From NCBI RefSeq assembly GCF_051401765.1, contig NW_027480429.1:9552157-9616156 (forward strand): a stretch of DNA of 64,000 bases, in the 5' to 3' direction. The notes beneath the pieces are model-generated. The model did not search any database. It saw only the letters and a program-made list of their open reading frames with translations, and was not told where the DNA came from. The position numbers and the translations under genes are program-made. Source of the DNA: Calliopsis andreniformis (lineage: Eukaryota > Arthropoda > Insecta > Hymenoptera > Andrenidae). The number at the start of each line of letters is the position of its first letter. Position 1 is the stretch's first letter. Below are positions 50,856 to 63,401 of the stretch, one piece after another.

Positions 50856-53800
50856 TGATCTGGTGGAGCAACGCCCTAGAGTGAAGCCTAGGTTGCCTGG
50901 AACGTAGAAATGACCATCACTTTCACACGGGTTGCAATTATTCCGGTTATAGGATGGAAAGACTGTTGTATTTTTATTGTATTTTATACTTCAGGCGTTG
51001 TCTTCTTAGGCCGTAACTATTCGGTCTGGTGGAGCAACGCCCTGGAGTGAAACCTAGGTTGCCCGGAACGTAGAATTGGCCATCACTTTCAAACTGGTTG
51101 TAATTATTCCTGATAGATGATGGAAGCACTGTGGTATTTTTTTTGCATTTTATGGTTCGGGCGTTGACTTCTAAGGCCCTAACTATTCAATCTATTGGAG
51201 CAACGCCCTAGGGTGAAGCCTAGGTAGCTCGGAAAGTAGAAATGACCATAAGTTTCACACTGGTTGCAATTATTCGTTTTATACGATGGAAAAACTGTTG
51301 TATTTATATTGTATTTTATGCTTCTGGCGTTGTCATCTAAGGCACTAACTATTCGATCTGGTGGAGCAACGCCCTAGAGTGAAGCCTAGGTTGCCCGGAA
51401 CGTAGAATTGGCCATCACTTTCAAACTGGTTGCAATTATTCCTGTTATATGATGGAAACACTATTGTATTTTTATTGTATTTTATACTTCAGGCGTTGAC
51501 TTCTGAGGCCGTAGCAATTCGATGTGGTGGAAGAACGCCATAGAGTGAAGCCTAGGTTGCCCAGAACGTAGAAATGACCATAACTTTTACACTGGTAGCA
51601 ATTATTCGTTTTATACAATGGAAAAACTGTTCTATTTATTTTGTATGTTATGCTTCGGGCGTTGACTTCTAAGGCCCTAACTGTTTGATCTGGTGGAGCA
51701 ACGCCCTAGAGTGAAGCCTAGGTTGCCCGGAACGAAGAATTGACCATAACTTTCACACTGGCTTTTTATTATTCGTTTTATACGATGGAAAAACTGATAT
51801 ATTTATATTGTATTTTATGCTTCTGTCGTTGACTTCTTACGCCCTAACTATTCGATCTGGTGGAACAACGCCCTAGAGTGAAGCCTAGGTTGCCTGGAAC
51901 GTAGAAATGACCATCACTTTCACATGGGTTGCAATTATTCCGGTTATAGGATGGAAAGACTGTTGTATTTTTATTGTATTTTATACTTCAGGCGTTGACT
52001 TCTGAGGCCGTAGCTATTCGATGTGGTGGAAGAACGCCATAGAGTGAAGCCTAGGTTGCCCGGAACGTAGAAATGACCATAACATTTACACTGGTAGCAA
52101 TTATTCGTTTTATACAATGGAAAAACTGTTCTATTTATTTGGTATTTATTGCTTCCGGCGTTCACTTCTTAGGTCCTAACTATTCGATCTGGTGGAACAA
52201 CGCCCGAGAGTGAAGCCTAGGTTGCCTGGAACGTAGAAATGACCATTACTTTCACACGGGTTGCAATTATTCCTGTTATAGGATGGAAAGACTGTTGTAT
52301 TTTTATGGTATTTTATACTTCAGGCGTTGACTTCTGAGGCCGTAGCTATTCGATGTGGTGAAAGAACGCCATAGAGTGAAGCCTAGGTGGCCCGGAACGT
52401 AGAAATGGCCATCACTTTCAAACTGGTTGCAATTATTCATGTTATATGATGGAAACACTGTTGTATTTATATTGTATTTTATGCCTCTGGCGTTGACTTC
52501 TAAGGCCGTAGCTATTAGATGTGGTGGAGCAACGCCCTAGAGAGACGCCTTGGGTGCTCGGAACGTAGAAATGACCATTACTTTCACACTTGTTGCAATT
52601 ATTCGTTTTATACGATGGAAAAGCTGTTGCATTTATATCGTATTTTATGCTTCTGGCGTTGACTTCTTGGGCCGTAACTATTCGGTCTGGTGGAGCAACG
52701 CCCTGGAGTGAAACCTGGGTTGCCCGGAACGTAGAATTGGCCATCTCTTTCAAACTGGTTGCAATTATTCCTGATAGATGATGGAAGCACTGTGGTATTT
52801 TTTTTGCATTTTATGGTTCGGGCGTTGACTTCTAAGGCCCTAACTATTCAATCTGTTGGAGCAACGCCCTAGGGTGAAGCCTAGGTTGCTCGGAAAGTAG
52901 AAATGACCATAAGTTTCATACTGGTTGCAATTATTCGTTTTATACGATGGAAAAGCTGTTGTATTTATATCGTATTTTATGCTTCTGGCGTTGACTTCTA
53001 AGGCACTAACTATTCGATCTGGTGGAGCAACGCCCTAGAGTGAATCCTAGGTTGCCCGGAGCGTAGAATTGGCCATCACTTTCAAACTGGTTGCTATTAT
53101 TCCTGTTATATGATGGAAACACTGTTGTATTTTTATTGCATTTTATGGTTCGGGCGTTGTCTTCTAAGGCCCTAACCATTCAATCTGTTGGAGCAACGCC
53201 CTAGGGTGAAGCCTAGGTTGCTCGGAAAGTAGAAATGACCATAAGTTTCATACTGGTTGCAATTATTCGTTTTATACGATGGAATATCTGTTGTATTTAT
53301 ATTGTATTTTATGCTTCTGGCGTTGACTTCTAAGGCACTAACTATTCGATCTGGTGGAGCAACGCCCTAGAGTGAATCCTAGGTTGCCCGGAACGTAGAA
53401 TTGGCCATCACTTTCAGACTGGTTGCAATTAATCCAGTTATACGATGGAAAAACTGTTGTATTTTTATTTCATTTTATGCTTCTGGCGTTCACTTCTTAG
53501 GCTCTAACTATTCGATCTGGTAGAACAACGGCTTAGGGTGAAGCCTCGGTTGCCCGGAACGTAGAAATGGCCATAACTTTTACACTGGTAGCAATTATTC
53601 GTTTTATACAATGGAAAAACTGTTCTATTTATTTGGTATTTAATGCTTCGGGCGTTGGCTTCTAAGGCCCTAACTGTTTGATCTGGTGGAGCAACGCCCT
53701 AGAGTGAAGCCTAGGTTGCCTGGAACGTAGAAATGACCATCACTTTCAAACTGGTTGCAATTATTCCTGATATATGATGGAAACACTGTTGTATTTTTTT

Positions 53801-56800
53801 TGCATTTTATGGTTCGGGCGTTGACTTCTAAGGCCCTAACTATTGAATCTGTTGGAGCAACGCCCTAGGGTGAAGCCTAGGTAGCTCGGAAAGTAGAAAT
53901 GACCATAAGTTTCATACTGGTTGCAATTATTCGTTTTATACGATGGAAAAACTGTTGTATATATACTGTATTTTATGCTTCTGGCGTTGTCTTCTAAGGC
54001 ACTAACTATTCGATCTGGTGGAGCAACGCCCTATAGTGCAGCCTAGGTTGCCCGGAACGTAGAATTGGCCATCACTTTCAAACTGGTTGCAATTATTCCT
54101 GTTATATGATGGAAACACTGTTGTATTTTTTTTGCATTTTATGGTTCGGGCGTTGACTTCTAAGACCCTAACTATTTAATCTGTTGGAGCAACGCCCTAG
54201 GGTGAAGCCTAGGTTGCTCGGAAAGTAGAAATGTCCATAAGTTCCATTCTGGTTGCAATTATTCGTTTTATACAATGGAAAGACTGTTCTATTTATTTGG
54301 TATTTAATGCTTCGGGCGTTGGCTTCTAAGGCCCTAACTGTTTGATCTGGTGGAGCAACGCCCTAGAGTGAAGCCTAGGTCGCCCGTAACGAAGAAATGA
54401 CCATAACTTTCACACTGGCTGCTATTATTCGTTTTATGCGATGGAAAAACTGATATATTTATATTGCATTTTATGCTTCTGCCGTTGACTTCTGAGGCCG
54501 TAGCCATTCGATGTGGTGGAAGAACGCCATAGAGTGAAGCCTAGGTTGCCCGGAATGTAGAAATGACCATAACTTTTACACTGGTAGCAATTATTCGTTT
54601 TATACAGTGGAAAAACTGTTCTATTTATTTTGTATTTTATGCTTCGGGCGTTGACTTCTAAGGCCCTAACTGTTTGATCTGGTGGAGCAACGCCCTAGAG
54701 CGAAGCCTAGGTTGCCCGGAACGTAGAATTGGCCATCACTTTCAAACTGGTAGCAAATATTCATGTTATATGATGGAAACACTGTTGTATTTATATTGTA
54801 TTTTATACCTCTGGCGTTCACTTCTTAGGTCCTAACTATTCGATCTGGTGGAACAACGCCCGAGAGTGAAGCCTAGGTTGCCTGGAACGTAGAAATGACC
54901 ATTACTTTCACACGGGTTGCAATTATTCCTGTTATAGGATGGAAAGACTGTTGTATTTTTATTGTATTTTATACTTCAGGCGTTGACTTCTGAGGCCGTA
55001 GCTATTCGATGTGGTGGAAGAACGCCATAGAGTGAAGCCTAGGTGGCCCGGAACGTAGAAATGGCCATCACTTTCAAACTGGTTGCAATTAATCCAGTTA
55101 TACGATGGAAAAACTGTTGTATTTTTATTGCATTTTATGCTTCTGGCGTTCACTTCTTAGGCCCTAACTATTCGATCTGGTGGAACAACGGCTTAGGGTG
55201 AAGCCTAGGTTGCCCGGAACGTAGAAATGACCATAACTTTTACACTGGTAGCAATTATTCGTTTTATACAATGGAAAAACTGTTCTATTTATTTGGTATT
55301 TAATGCTTCGGTCATTGGCTTCTAAGGCCCTAACTGTTTGATCTGGTGGAGCAACGCCCTAGAGTGAAGCCTAGGTTGCCCGGAACGGAGAATTGACCAT
55401 AACTTTCACACTGGCTGCTATTATTCGTTTTATACGATGGAAAAACTGATATATTTATATTGTATTTTATGCTTCTGTCGTTGACTTCTTACGCCCTAAC
55501 TATTCGATCTGGTGGAGCAACGCCCTAGAGTGCAGCCTAGGTTGCCCGGAACGTAGAATTGGCCCTCACTTTCAAACTGGTTGCAATTATTCCTGTTATA
55601 TGATGGAAACACTATTGTATTTTTTTTGCATTTTATGGTTCGGGCGTTGACTTCTAAGACCCTAACTATTCAATCTGTTGGAGCAACGCCCTAGGGTGAA
55701 GCCTAGGTTCCTCGGAAAGTAGAAATGTCAATAAGATTCATACTGGTTGCAATTATTCGTTTTATACGATGGAAAAACTGATATATTTATATTGTATTTT
55801 ATGCTTCTGTCGTTGACTTCTTAGGCCCTAACTATTCTATCTGGTAGAACAACGCCCTAGAGTGAAGCCTAGGTTGCCTGGAAAGTAGAAATGACCATCA
55901 CTTTCACACGGGTTGCAATTATTCCGGTTATAGAATGGAAAGACTGTTGTATTTTTATTGTATTTTATACTTCAGGCGTTGACTTCTGAGGCCCTAGCTA
56001 TGCGATGTGGAGGAAGAACGCCATAGAGTGAAGCCTAGGAGGCCCGGAACGTAGAATTGGCCATCACTTTCAAACTGGTAGCAATTATTCGTTTTATACA
56101 ATGGAAAAACTGTTCTATTTATTTGGTATTTAATGCTTCGGGCGTTGGCTCCTAAGGCCCTAACTGTTTGATCTGGTGGAGCAACGCCCTAGAGTGAAGC
56201 CGAGGTTGACCGGAACGAAGAAATGACCATAACTTTCACACTGGCTGCTATTATTCGTTTTATACGATGGAAAAACTGATATATTTATATTGTACTTTAT
56301 GCTTCTGGCGTTGACTTCTAAGGCACTAACAATTCGATCTGGTGGAGCAACGCCCTAGAGTGCAGCCTAGGTTTCCCGGAACGTAGAATTGGCCATCACT
56401 TTCAAACTGGTAGCAATTATTCGTTTTATACAATGGAAAAACTGTTCTACTTATTTGGTATTTAATGCTTCGGGCGTTGGCTTCTAAGGCCCTAACTGTT
56501 TGATCTGGTGGAGCAACGCCCTAGAGTGAAGCCTAGGTTGCCCGGAACGAAGCAATGACCATAACTTTCACACTGGCTGCTATTATTCGTTTTATACGAT
56601 GGAAAAACTGATATATTTATATTGTATTTTATGCTTCTGTCGTTGACTTCTTAGGCCCTAACTATTCGATCTGGTGGAACAACGCCCTAGAGTGAAGCCT
56701 AGGTTGCCTGGAACGTAGAAATGACCATCACTTTCACACGCGTTGCAATTATTCCGGTTATAGGATGGAAAGACTGTTGTATTTTTATTGTATCTTATAC

Positions 56801-59800
56801 TTCAGGCGTTGACTTCTGAAGCCGTAGCTATTCGATGTGGTGGAAGAACGCCATAGAGTGAAGCCTAGGTTGCCCGGAGCGTAGAATTGGCCATCACTTT
56901 CAAACTGGTTGCAATTATTCCTGATAGATGATGGAAACACTGTTGTATTTTTTTTGCATTTTATGGTTCGGGCGTTGACTTCTAAGGTCCTAACTATTCA
57001 ATCTGTTGGAGCAACGCCCTAGGGTGAAGCCTAGGTAGCTCGAAAAATAGAAATGACCATAAGTTTCATATTGGTTGCAATTATTCGTTTTATACGATGG
57101 AAAAACTGTTGTATATATATTGTATTTTATGCTTCTGGCGTTGACTTCTAAAGCACTAACTATTCGATCTGGTGGAGCAACGCCCTAGAGTGAATCCTAG
57201 GTTGCCCGGAACGTAGAATTGGCCATCACTTTCAAACTGGTTGCTATTATTCCTGTTATATGATGGAAACACTGTTGTATTTTTATTGCATTTTATGGTT
57301 CGGGCGTTGTCTTCTAAGGCCCTAACTATTCAATCTGTTGGAGCAACGCCCTAGGGTGAAGCCTAGGTTGTTCGGAAAGTAGAAATGACCATAAGTTTCA
57401 TACTGGTTGCAATTATTCGTTTTATACGATAGAATATCTGTTGTATTTATATTGTATTTTATGCTTCTGGCGTTGACTTCTAAGGCACTAACTATTCGAT
57501 CTGGTGGAGCATCGCCCTAGAGTGAATCCTAGGTTGCCCGGAACGTAGAATTGGCCATCACTTTCAGACTTGTTGCAATTAATCCAGTTATACGATGGAA
57601 AAACTGTTGTATTTTTATTTCATTTTATGCTTCTGGCGTTCACTTCTTAGGCTCTAACTATTCGATCTGGTAGAACAACGGCTTAGGGTGAAGCCTCGGT
57701 TGCCCGGAACGTAGAAATGGCCATAACTTTTACACTGGTAGCAATTATTCGTTTTATACAATGGAAAAACTGTTCTATTTATTTGGTATTTAATGCTTCG
57801 GGCGTTGGCTTCTAAGGCCCTAACTGTTTGATCTGGTGGAGCAACGCCCTAGAGTGAAGCCTAGGTTGCCTGGAACGTAGAAATGACCATCACTTTCACA
57901 CGGGTTGCAATTATTCCGGTTATAGGATGGAAAGACTGTTGTATTTTTATTGTATTTTATACTTCAGGCGTTGACTTCTAAGGCCCTAGCTGTTCGATCT
58001 AGTAGAGCAACGCCCTAGAGTGTAGCCTAGGTTGCCCGGAAAGGAGAAATGACCATCACTTTGAAACTGGTTGCAATTAATCCAGATATACGATGGAAAA
58101 ACTGTTGTATTTTTATTGCATTTTATGCTTCTGGCGTTCACTTCTTAGGCCCTAACTATTCGATCTGGTGGAACAACGGCTTAGGGTGAAGCCTAGGTTG
58201 CCCGGAACGTAGAATTGGCCATCACTTTCAAACTGGATGCAATTATTCCTTATATATGATGGAAACACTGTTGTATTTTTTTTGCATTTTATGGTTCGGG
58301 CGTTGACTTCTAAGACCCTAACTATTTAATCTGTTGGAGCAACGCCCTAGGGTGAAGCCTAGGTTGCTCGGAAAGTAGAAATGTCCATAAGTTCCATTCT
58401 GGTTGCAATTATTCGTTTTATACAATGGAAAAACTGTTCTATTTATTTGGTATTTAATGCTTCGGGCGTTGGCTTCTAAGGCCCTAACTGTTTGATCTGG
58501 TGGAGCAACGCCCTAGAGTGAAGCCTAGGTTGCCCGTAACGAAGAAATGACCATAACTTTCACACTGGCTGCTATTATTCGTTTTATGCGATGGAAAGAC
58601 TGATATATTTATATTGTATTTTATGCTTCTGCCGTTGACTTCTGAGGCCGTAGCTATTCGATGTGGTGGAAGAACGCCATAGAGTGAAGCCTAGGTTGCC
58701 CGGAATGTAGAAATGACCAAAACTTTTACACTGGTAGCAATTATTCGTTTTATACAGTGGAAAAACTGTTCTATTTATTTTGTATTTTATGCTTCGGGCG
58801 TTGACTTCTAAGGCCCTAACTGTTTGATCTGGTGGAGCAACGCCCTAGAGCGAAGCCTAGGTTGCCCGGAACGTAGAATTGGCCATCACTTTCAAACTGG
58901 TAGCAATTATTCATGTTATATGATGGAAACACTGTTGTATTTATATTGTATTTTATGCCTCTGGCGTTCACTTCTTAGGTCCTAACTATTCGATCTGGTG
59001 GAACAACGCCCGAGAGTGAAGCCTAGGTTGCCTGGAACGTAGAAATGACCATTACTTTCACACGGGTTGCAATTATTCCTGTTATAGGATGGAAAGACTG
59101 TTGTATTTTTATTGTATTTTATACTTCAGGCGTTGACTTCTGAGGCCGTAGCTATTCGATGTGGTGGAAGAACGCCATAGAGTGAAGCCTAGGTGGCCCG
59201 GAACGTAGAAATGGCCATCACTTTCAAACTGGTTGCAATTATTCATGTTATATGATGGAAACACTGTTGTATTTATATTGTATTTTATGCCTCTGGCGTT
59301 GACTTCTAAGGCCGTAGCTATTAGATGTGGTGGAGCAACGCCCTAGAGAGACGCCTTGGGTGCTCGGAACGTAGAAATGACCATTACTTTCACACTTGTT
59401 GCAATTATTCGTTTTATACGATGGAAAAGCTGTTGCATTTATATCGTATTTTATGCTTCTGGCGTTGACTTCTTGGGCCGTAACTATTCGGTCTGGTGGA
59501 GCAACGCCCTGGAGTGAAACCTAGGTTGCCCGGAACGTAGAATTGGCCATCACTTTCAAACTGGTTGCAATTATTCCTGATAGATGATGGAAGCACTGTG
59601 GTATTTTTTTTTGCATTTTATGGTTCGGGCGTTGACTTCTAAGGCCCTAACTATTCAATCTGTTGGAGCAACGCCCTAGGGTGAAGCCTAGGTTGCTCGG
59701 AAAGTAGAAATGACCATAAGTTTCATACTGGTTGCAATTATTCGTTTTATACGATGGAAAAGCTGTTGTATTTATATCGTATTTTATGCTTCTGGCGTTG

Positions 59801-61409
59801 ACTTCTAAGGCACTAACTATTCGATCTGGTGGAGCAACGCCCTAGAGTGAATCCTAGGTTGCCCGGAACGTAGAATTGGCCATCACTTTCAAACTGGTTG
59901 CAATTAATCCAGTTATACGTTGGAAAAACTGTTGTATTTTTATTTCATTTTATGCTTCTGGCGCTCACTTCTTAGGCTCTAACTATTCGATCTGGTAGAA
60001 CAACGGCTTAGGGTGAAGCCTCGGTTGCCCGGAACGTAGAAATGGCCATAACTTTTACACTGGTAGCAATTATTCGTTTTATACAATGGAAAAACTGTTC
60101 TATTTATTTGGTATTTAATGCTTCGGGCGTTGGCTTCTAAGGCCCTAACTGTTTGATCTGGTGGAGCAACGCCCTAGAGTGAAGCCTAGGTTGCCTGGAA
60201 CGTAGAAATGACCATCACTTTCACACGGGTTGCAATTATTCCGGTTATAGGATGGAAAGGCTGTTGTATTTTTATTGTATTTTATACTTCAGGCGTTGAC
60301 TTCTAAGGCCCTAGCTGTTCGATCTAGTAGAGCAACACCCTAGAGTGTAGCCTAGATTGCCCGGAAAGGAGAAATGACCATCACTTTCAAACTGGTTGCA
60401 ATTAATCCAGATATACGATGGAAAAACTGTTGTATTTTTATTGCATTTTATGCTTCTGGCGTTCACTTCTTAGGCCCTAACTATTCGATCTGGTGGAACA
60501 ACGGCTTAGGGTGAAGCCTAGGTTGCCCGGAACGTAGAATTGGCCATCACTTTCAAACTGGTTGCAATTATTCCTGATATATGATGGAAACACTGTTGTA
60601 TTTTTTTTTCATTTTATTGTTCGGGCGTTGACTTCTAAGGCCCTAACTATTGAATCTGTTGGAGCAACGCCCTAGGGTGAAGCCTAGGTAGCTCGGAAAG
60701 TAGAAATGACCATAAGTTTCATACTGGTTGCAATTATTCGTTTTATACGATGGAAAAACTGTTGTATATATATTGTATTTTATGCTTCTGGCGTTGTCTT
60801 CTAAGGCACTAACTATTCGATCTGGTGGAGCAACGCCCTAGAGTGCAGCCTAGGTTGCCCGGAACGTAGAATTGGCCATCACTTTCAAACTGGTTGCAAT
60901 TATTCCTGTTATACGATGGAAACACTGTTGTATTTTTTTTGCATTTTATGGTTCGGGCGTTGACTTCTAAGACCCTAACTATTTAATCTGTTGGAGGAAC
61001 GCCCTAGGGTGAAGCCTAGGTTGCTCGGAAAGTAGAAATGTCCATAAGTTCCATTCTGGTTGCAATTATTCGTTTTATACAATGGAAAAACTGTTCTATT
61101 TATTTGGTATTTAATGCTTCGGGCGTTGGCTTCTAAGGCCCTAACTGTTTGATCTGGTGGAGCAACGCCCTAGAGTGAAGCCGAGGTTGCCCGGAACGAA
61201 GAAATGACCATAACTTTCACACTGGCCGCTATTATTCGTTTTATACGATGGAAAAACTGATATATTTATATTGTATTTTATGCTTCGGTCGTTGGCTTCT
61301 AAGGCCCTAACTGTTTGATCTGATGGAGCAACGCCCTAGAGTGAAGCCTAGGTTGCCCGGAACGAAGAATTGACCATAACTTTCACACTGGCTGCTATTA
61401 TTCGTTTTA
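50856..61409. repeat. Satellite region 6: interleaved copies of region 5 and of itself
   Basis: About 64 monomers. Matched pairs are 52155-53060 with 58961-59870 (offset 6806), 53060-53748 with 57210-57898 (4150), 53749-54400 with 60553-61205 (about 6805), 54108-55095 with 58258-59245 (4150), and 57560-58240 with 59884-60564 (2324). Offsets equal 41, 25, 41, 25 and 14 monomers. A family with TTTGGTATTTAATGC and TGTTTGATCTGG is common here and rare before 31 kb. One base is gained at 51761 (GGCTTTTTATTATTCG for GGCTGCTATTATTCG). No gene or foreign element is seen. Confidence 0.87.
55509..56880. repeat. Distant copy of 39905-41090 with one extra monomer
   Basis: 55509-56034 follows 39905-40430 at an offset of 15604 bp, and 56200-56865 follows 40430-41095 at 15770 bp. 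One monomer (about 56035-56200) is therefore extra here. At 56865-56880 the sequence jumps ahead to the 41757 type (CCCGGAGCGTAG), skipping four monomers of E1. It is the longest-range recent copy I could follow. Confidence 0.78.
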
Positions 61410-61907
61410 TACGATGCAAACGCTGTTGTATTTATATCGTATTTTATGCTTCTGGCTTTGACTTCTAAGGCACTAACTATTCAATCTGTTGGAGCAACGC
61501 CCAAGGGTGAAGCCTAGGTTGCTCGGAAAGTAGAAATGTCCATAAGTTTCGTACTGGTTGCAATTATTCGTTTTATACGATGGAAAAGCTGTTGTATTTA
61601 TATTGTATTTTATGCTTCTGGCGTTGACTTCTAAGGCACTAACCATTCGGTCTGGTGGAGCCATGCCCTAGAGTGAAGCCTAGGTTGCCCGGAAAGGAGA
61701 AATGACCATCACTTTCAAACTGGTTGCAATTAATCCTGTTATACATTGGAAAAACTGTTGTATTTTTATTGCATTTTATGCTTTTGGCGTTCACTTCTTA
61801 GGCCCTAACTATACGATCTGGAGGAACAACGGCATAGGGTGAAGCCTAGCTTGCCCGGAACGTAGAAATGACCATTACCTTCACACTGGCTGCAAATATT
61901 CGTTTTA
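61410..61907. repeat. 3-monomer unit, copy 1 (498 bp)
   Basis: Anchors are TACGATGCAAACG at 61410, TACGATGG near 61576 and TACATTGG near 61742. It matches 63402-63899 at exactly 1992 bp (12 monomers); I saw two differences (GAAAAGC/GAAAGGC and TTCGGTC/TTCGATC). The signature words are GGCTTTGACTTC, GCCCAAGGGTG, TTTCGTACTGG and GAGCCATGCCC. Confidence 0.87.
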
Positions 61908-62353
61908 TACGATGGAAAAACTGATATATTTATATTGTATTTTATGCTTCTGTCGTTGACTTCTGAGGCCCTAACTATTCGATCTGGTGGAACAACGCCC
62001 TAGAGTGAAGCCTAGGTTGCCCGGAACGAAGAATTGACCATAACTTTCACACTGGCTGCTATTATTCGTTCTATACGATGGAAAAACTGATATATTTATA
62101 TTGTATTTTATGCTTCTGTCGTTGACTTCTGAGGCCCTAACTATTCGATCTGGTGGAACAACGCCCTAGAGTGAAGCCTAGGTTGCCCGGAACGAAGAAT
62201 TGACCATAACTTTCACACTGGCTGCTATTATTCGTTTTATACGATGGAAAAACTGATATATTTATATTGTATTTTATGCTTCTGTCGTTGACTTCTGAGG
62301 CCCTAACTATTCGATCTGGTGGAACAACGCCCTAGAGTGAAGCCTAGGTTGCT
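61908..62353. repeat. Single-monomer homogeneous run (about 2.7 copies)
   Basis: Monomers starting at 61908 and 62074 are identical except for CGTTCTAT/CGTTTTAT at the end of the first. The one starting at 62240 is identical through phase ~113 and then switches to CTCGGAATGTAG. The monomer reads CTGATATATTTATATTG, CTGTCGTTGACTTCTGAGG and CGAAGAATTGACC. Adjacent monomers elsewhere differ at many positions, so this is a very recent one-monomer amplification. Confidence 0.88.
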
Positions 62354-62405
62354 CGGAATGTAGAAATGACCATAACTTTCACACTGGTTGCAATTATTCG
62401 TTTTA

Positions 62406-63401
62406 TACGATGCAAACGCTGTTGTATTTATATCGTATTTTATGCTTCTGGCGTTGACTTCTAAGGCACTAACCATTCGATCTGGTGGAGCCACGCCCTA
62501 GAGTGAAGCCTAGGTTGCCCGGAAAGAAGAAATGACCATCACTTTCAAACTGGTTGCAATTAATCCTGTTATACATTGGAAAAACTGTTGTATTTTTATT
62601 GCATTTTATGCTTCTGGCGTTCACTTCTTAGGCCCTAACTATACGATCTGGTGGAACAACGGCATAGGGTGAAGCCTAGCTTGCCCGGAACGTAGAAATG
62701 GCCATCACTTTCAAACTGGTTGCAATTATTCCTGTTATACATTGGAAAAGCTGTTGTATTTATATCGTATTTTATGCTTCTGGAGCTGACTTCTTAGGCC
62801 GTAACTATTCGGTCTGGTGGAGCAACGCCATGGAGTGAAACCTAGGTTGCCTGGAACGTAGAAATGACCATCACTTTCACAGGGGTTGCAATTATTCCTG
62901 TTATAGGATGGAAAGACTGTTATATTTATATTGTGTTTTATGCTTCTGGCGTTCACTTCTAAGGCCCTAACTACTCGATCTGGTGGAACAACGCCGTAGA
63001 GTGAAGCCTAGGTTGCGCGGAATGTAGAAATGACCATAACTTTCACACTGGCTGCAAATATTCGTTTTATACGATGCAAACGCTGTTGTATTTATATCGT
63101 ATTTTATGCTTCTGGCGTTTACTTCTAAGGACCTAACTATTCGATCTGGTGGAGCAGCGCCCTAGAGTGGATCCTGTGTAGCTCGGAATGTAGATGTGAC
63201 CATAACTTTCACACTGGTTGCAATTATTCGTTTTATATGATGGAAACGCTGTTGTATTTATACCGTATTTTATGCTTCTGGCGTTTACTTCTAAGGACCT
63301 AACTATTCGATCTGGTGGAGCAACGCCCTAGAGTGGATCCTAGGTTGCTCGGAATGTAGAAATGACCATAACTTTCACACTGGTTGCAATTATTCGTTTT
63401 A
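62406..63401. repeat. Six monomers related to the 3-monomer unit
   Basis: Anchors are at 62406, 62572, 62738, 62904, 63070 and 63236. The first two resemble the 3-monomer unit with its middle monomer skipped (TACGATGCAAACG leading straight to GAGCCACGCCC and TACATTGG). Those at 63070 and 63236 share GGCGTTTACTTC and GTGGATCCT words and differ slightly from each other. No other sequence type is present. Confidence 0.8.

Noticed and set aside
51755..51780. GGCTTTTTATTATTCG as an insertion scar
   Set aside because: Only one base longer than GGCTGCTATTATTCG; best read as a small local mutation.
52442..52753. 103-aa minus-strand open reading frame, the longest in the window
   Set aside because: It covers nearly two ordinary monomers in which stops happen to be absent. 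Near-identical monomers at 42480, 44970 and 49620 do not keep it as a long frame.
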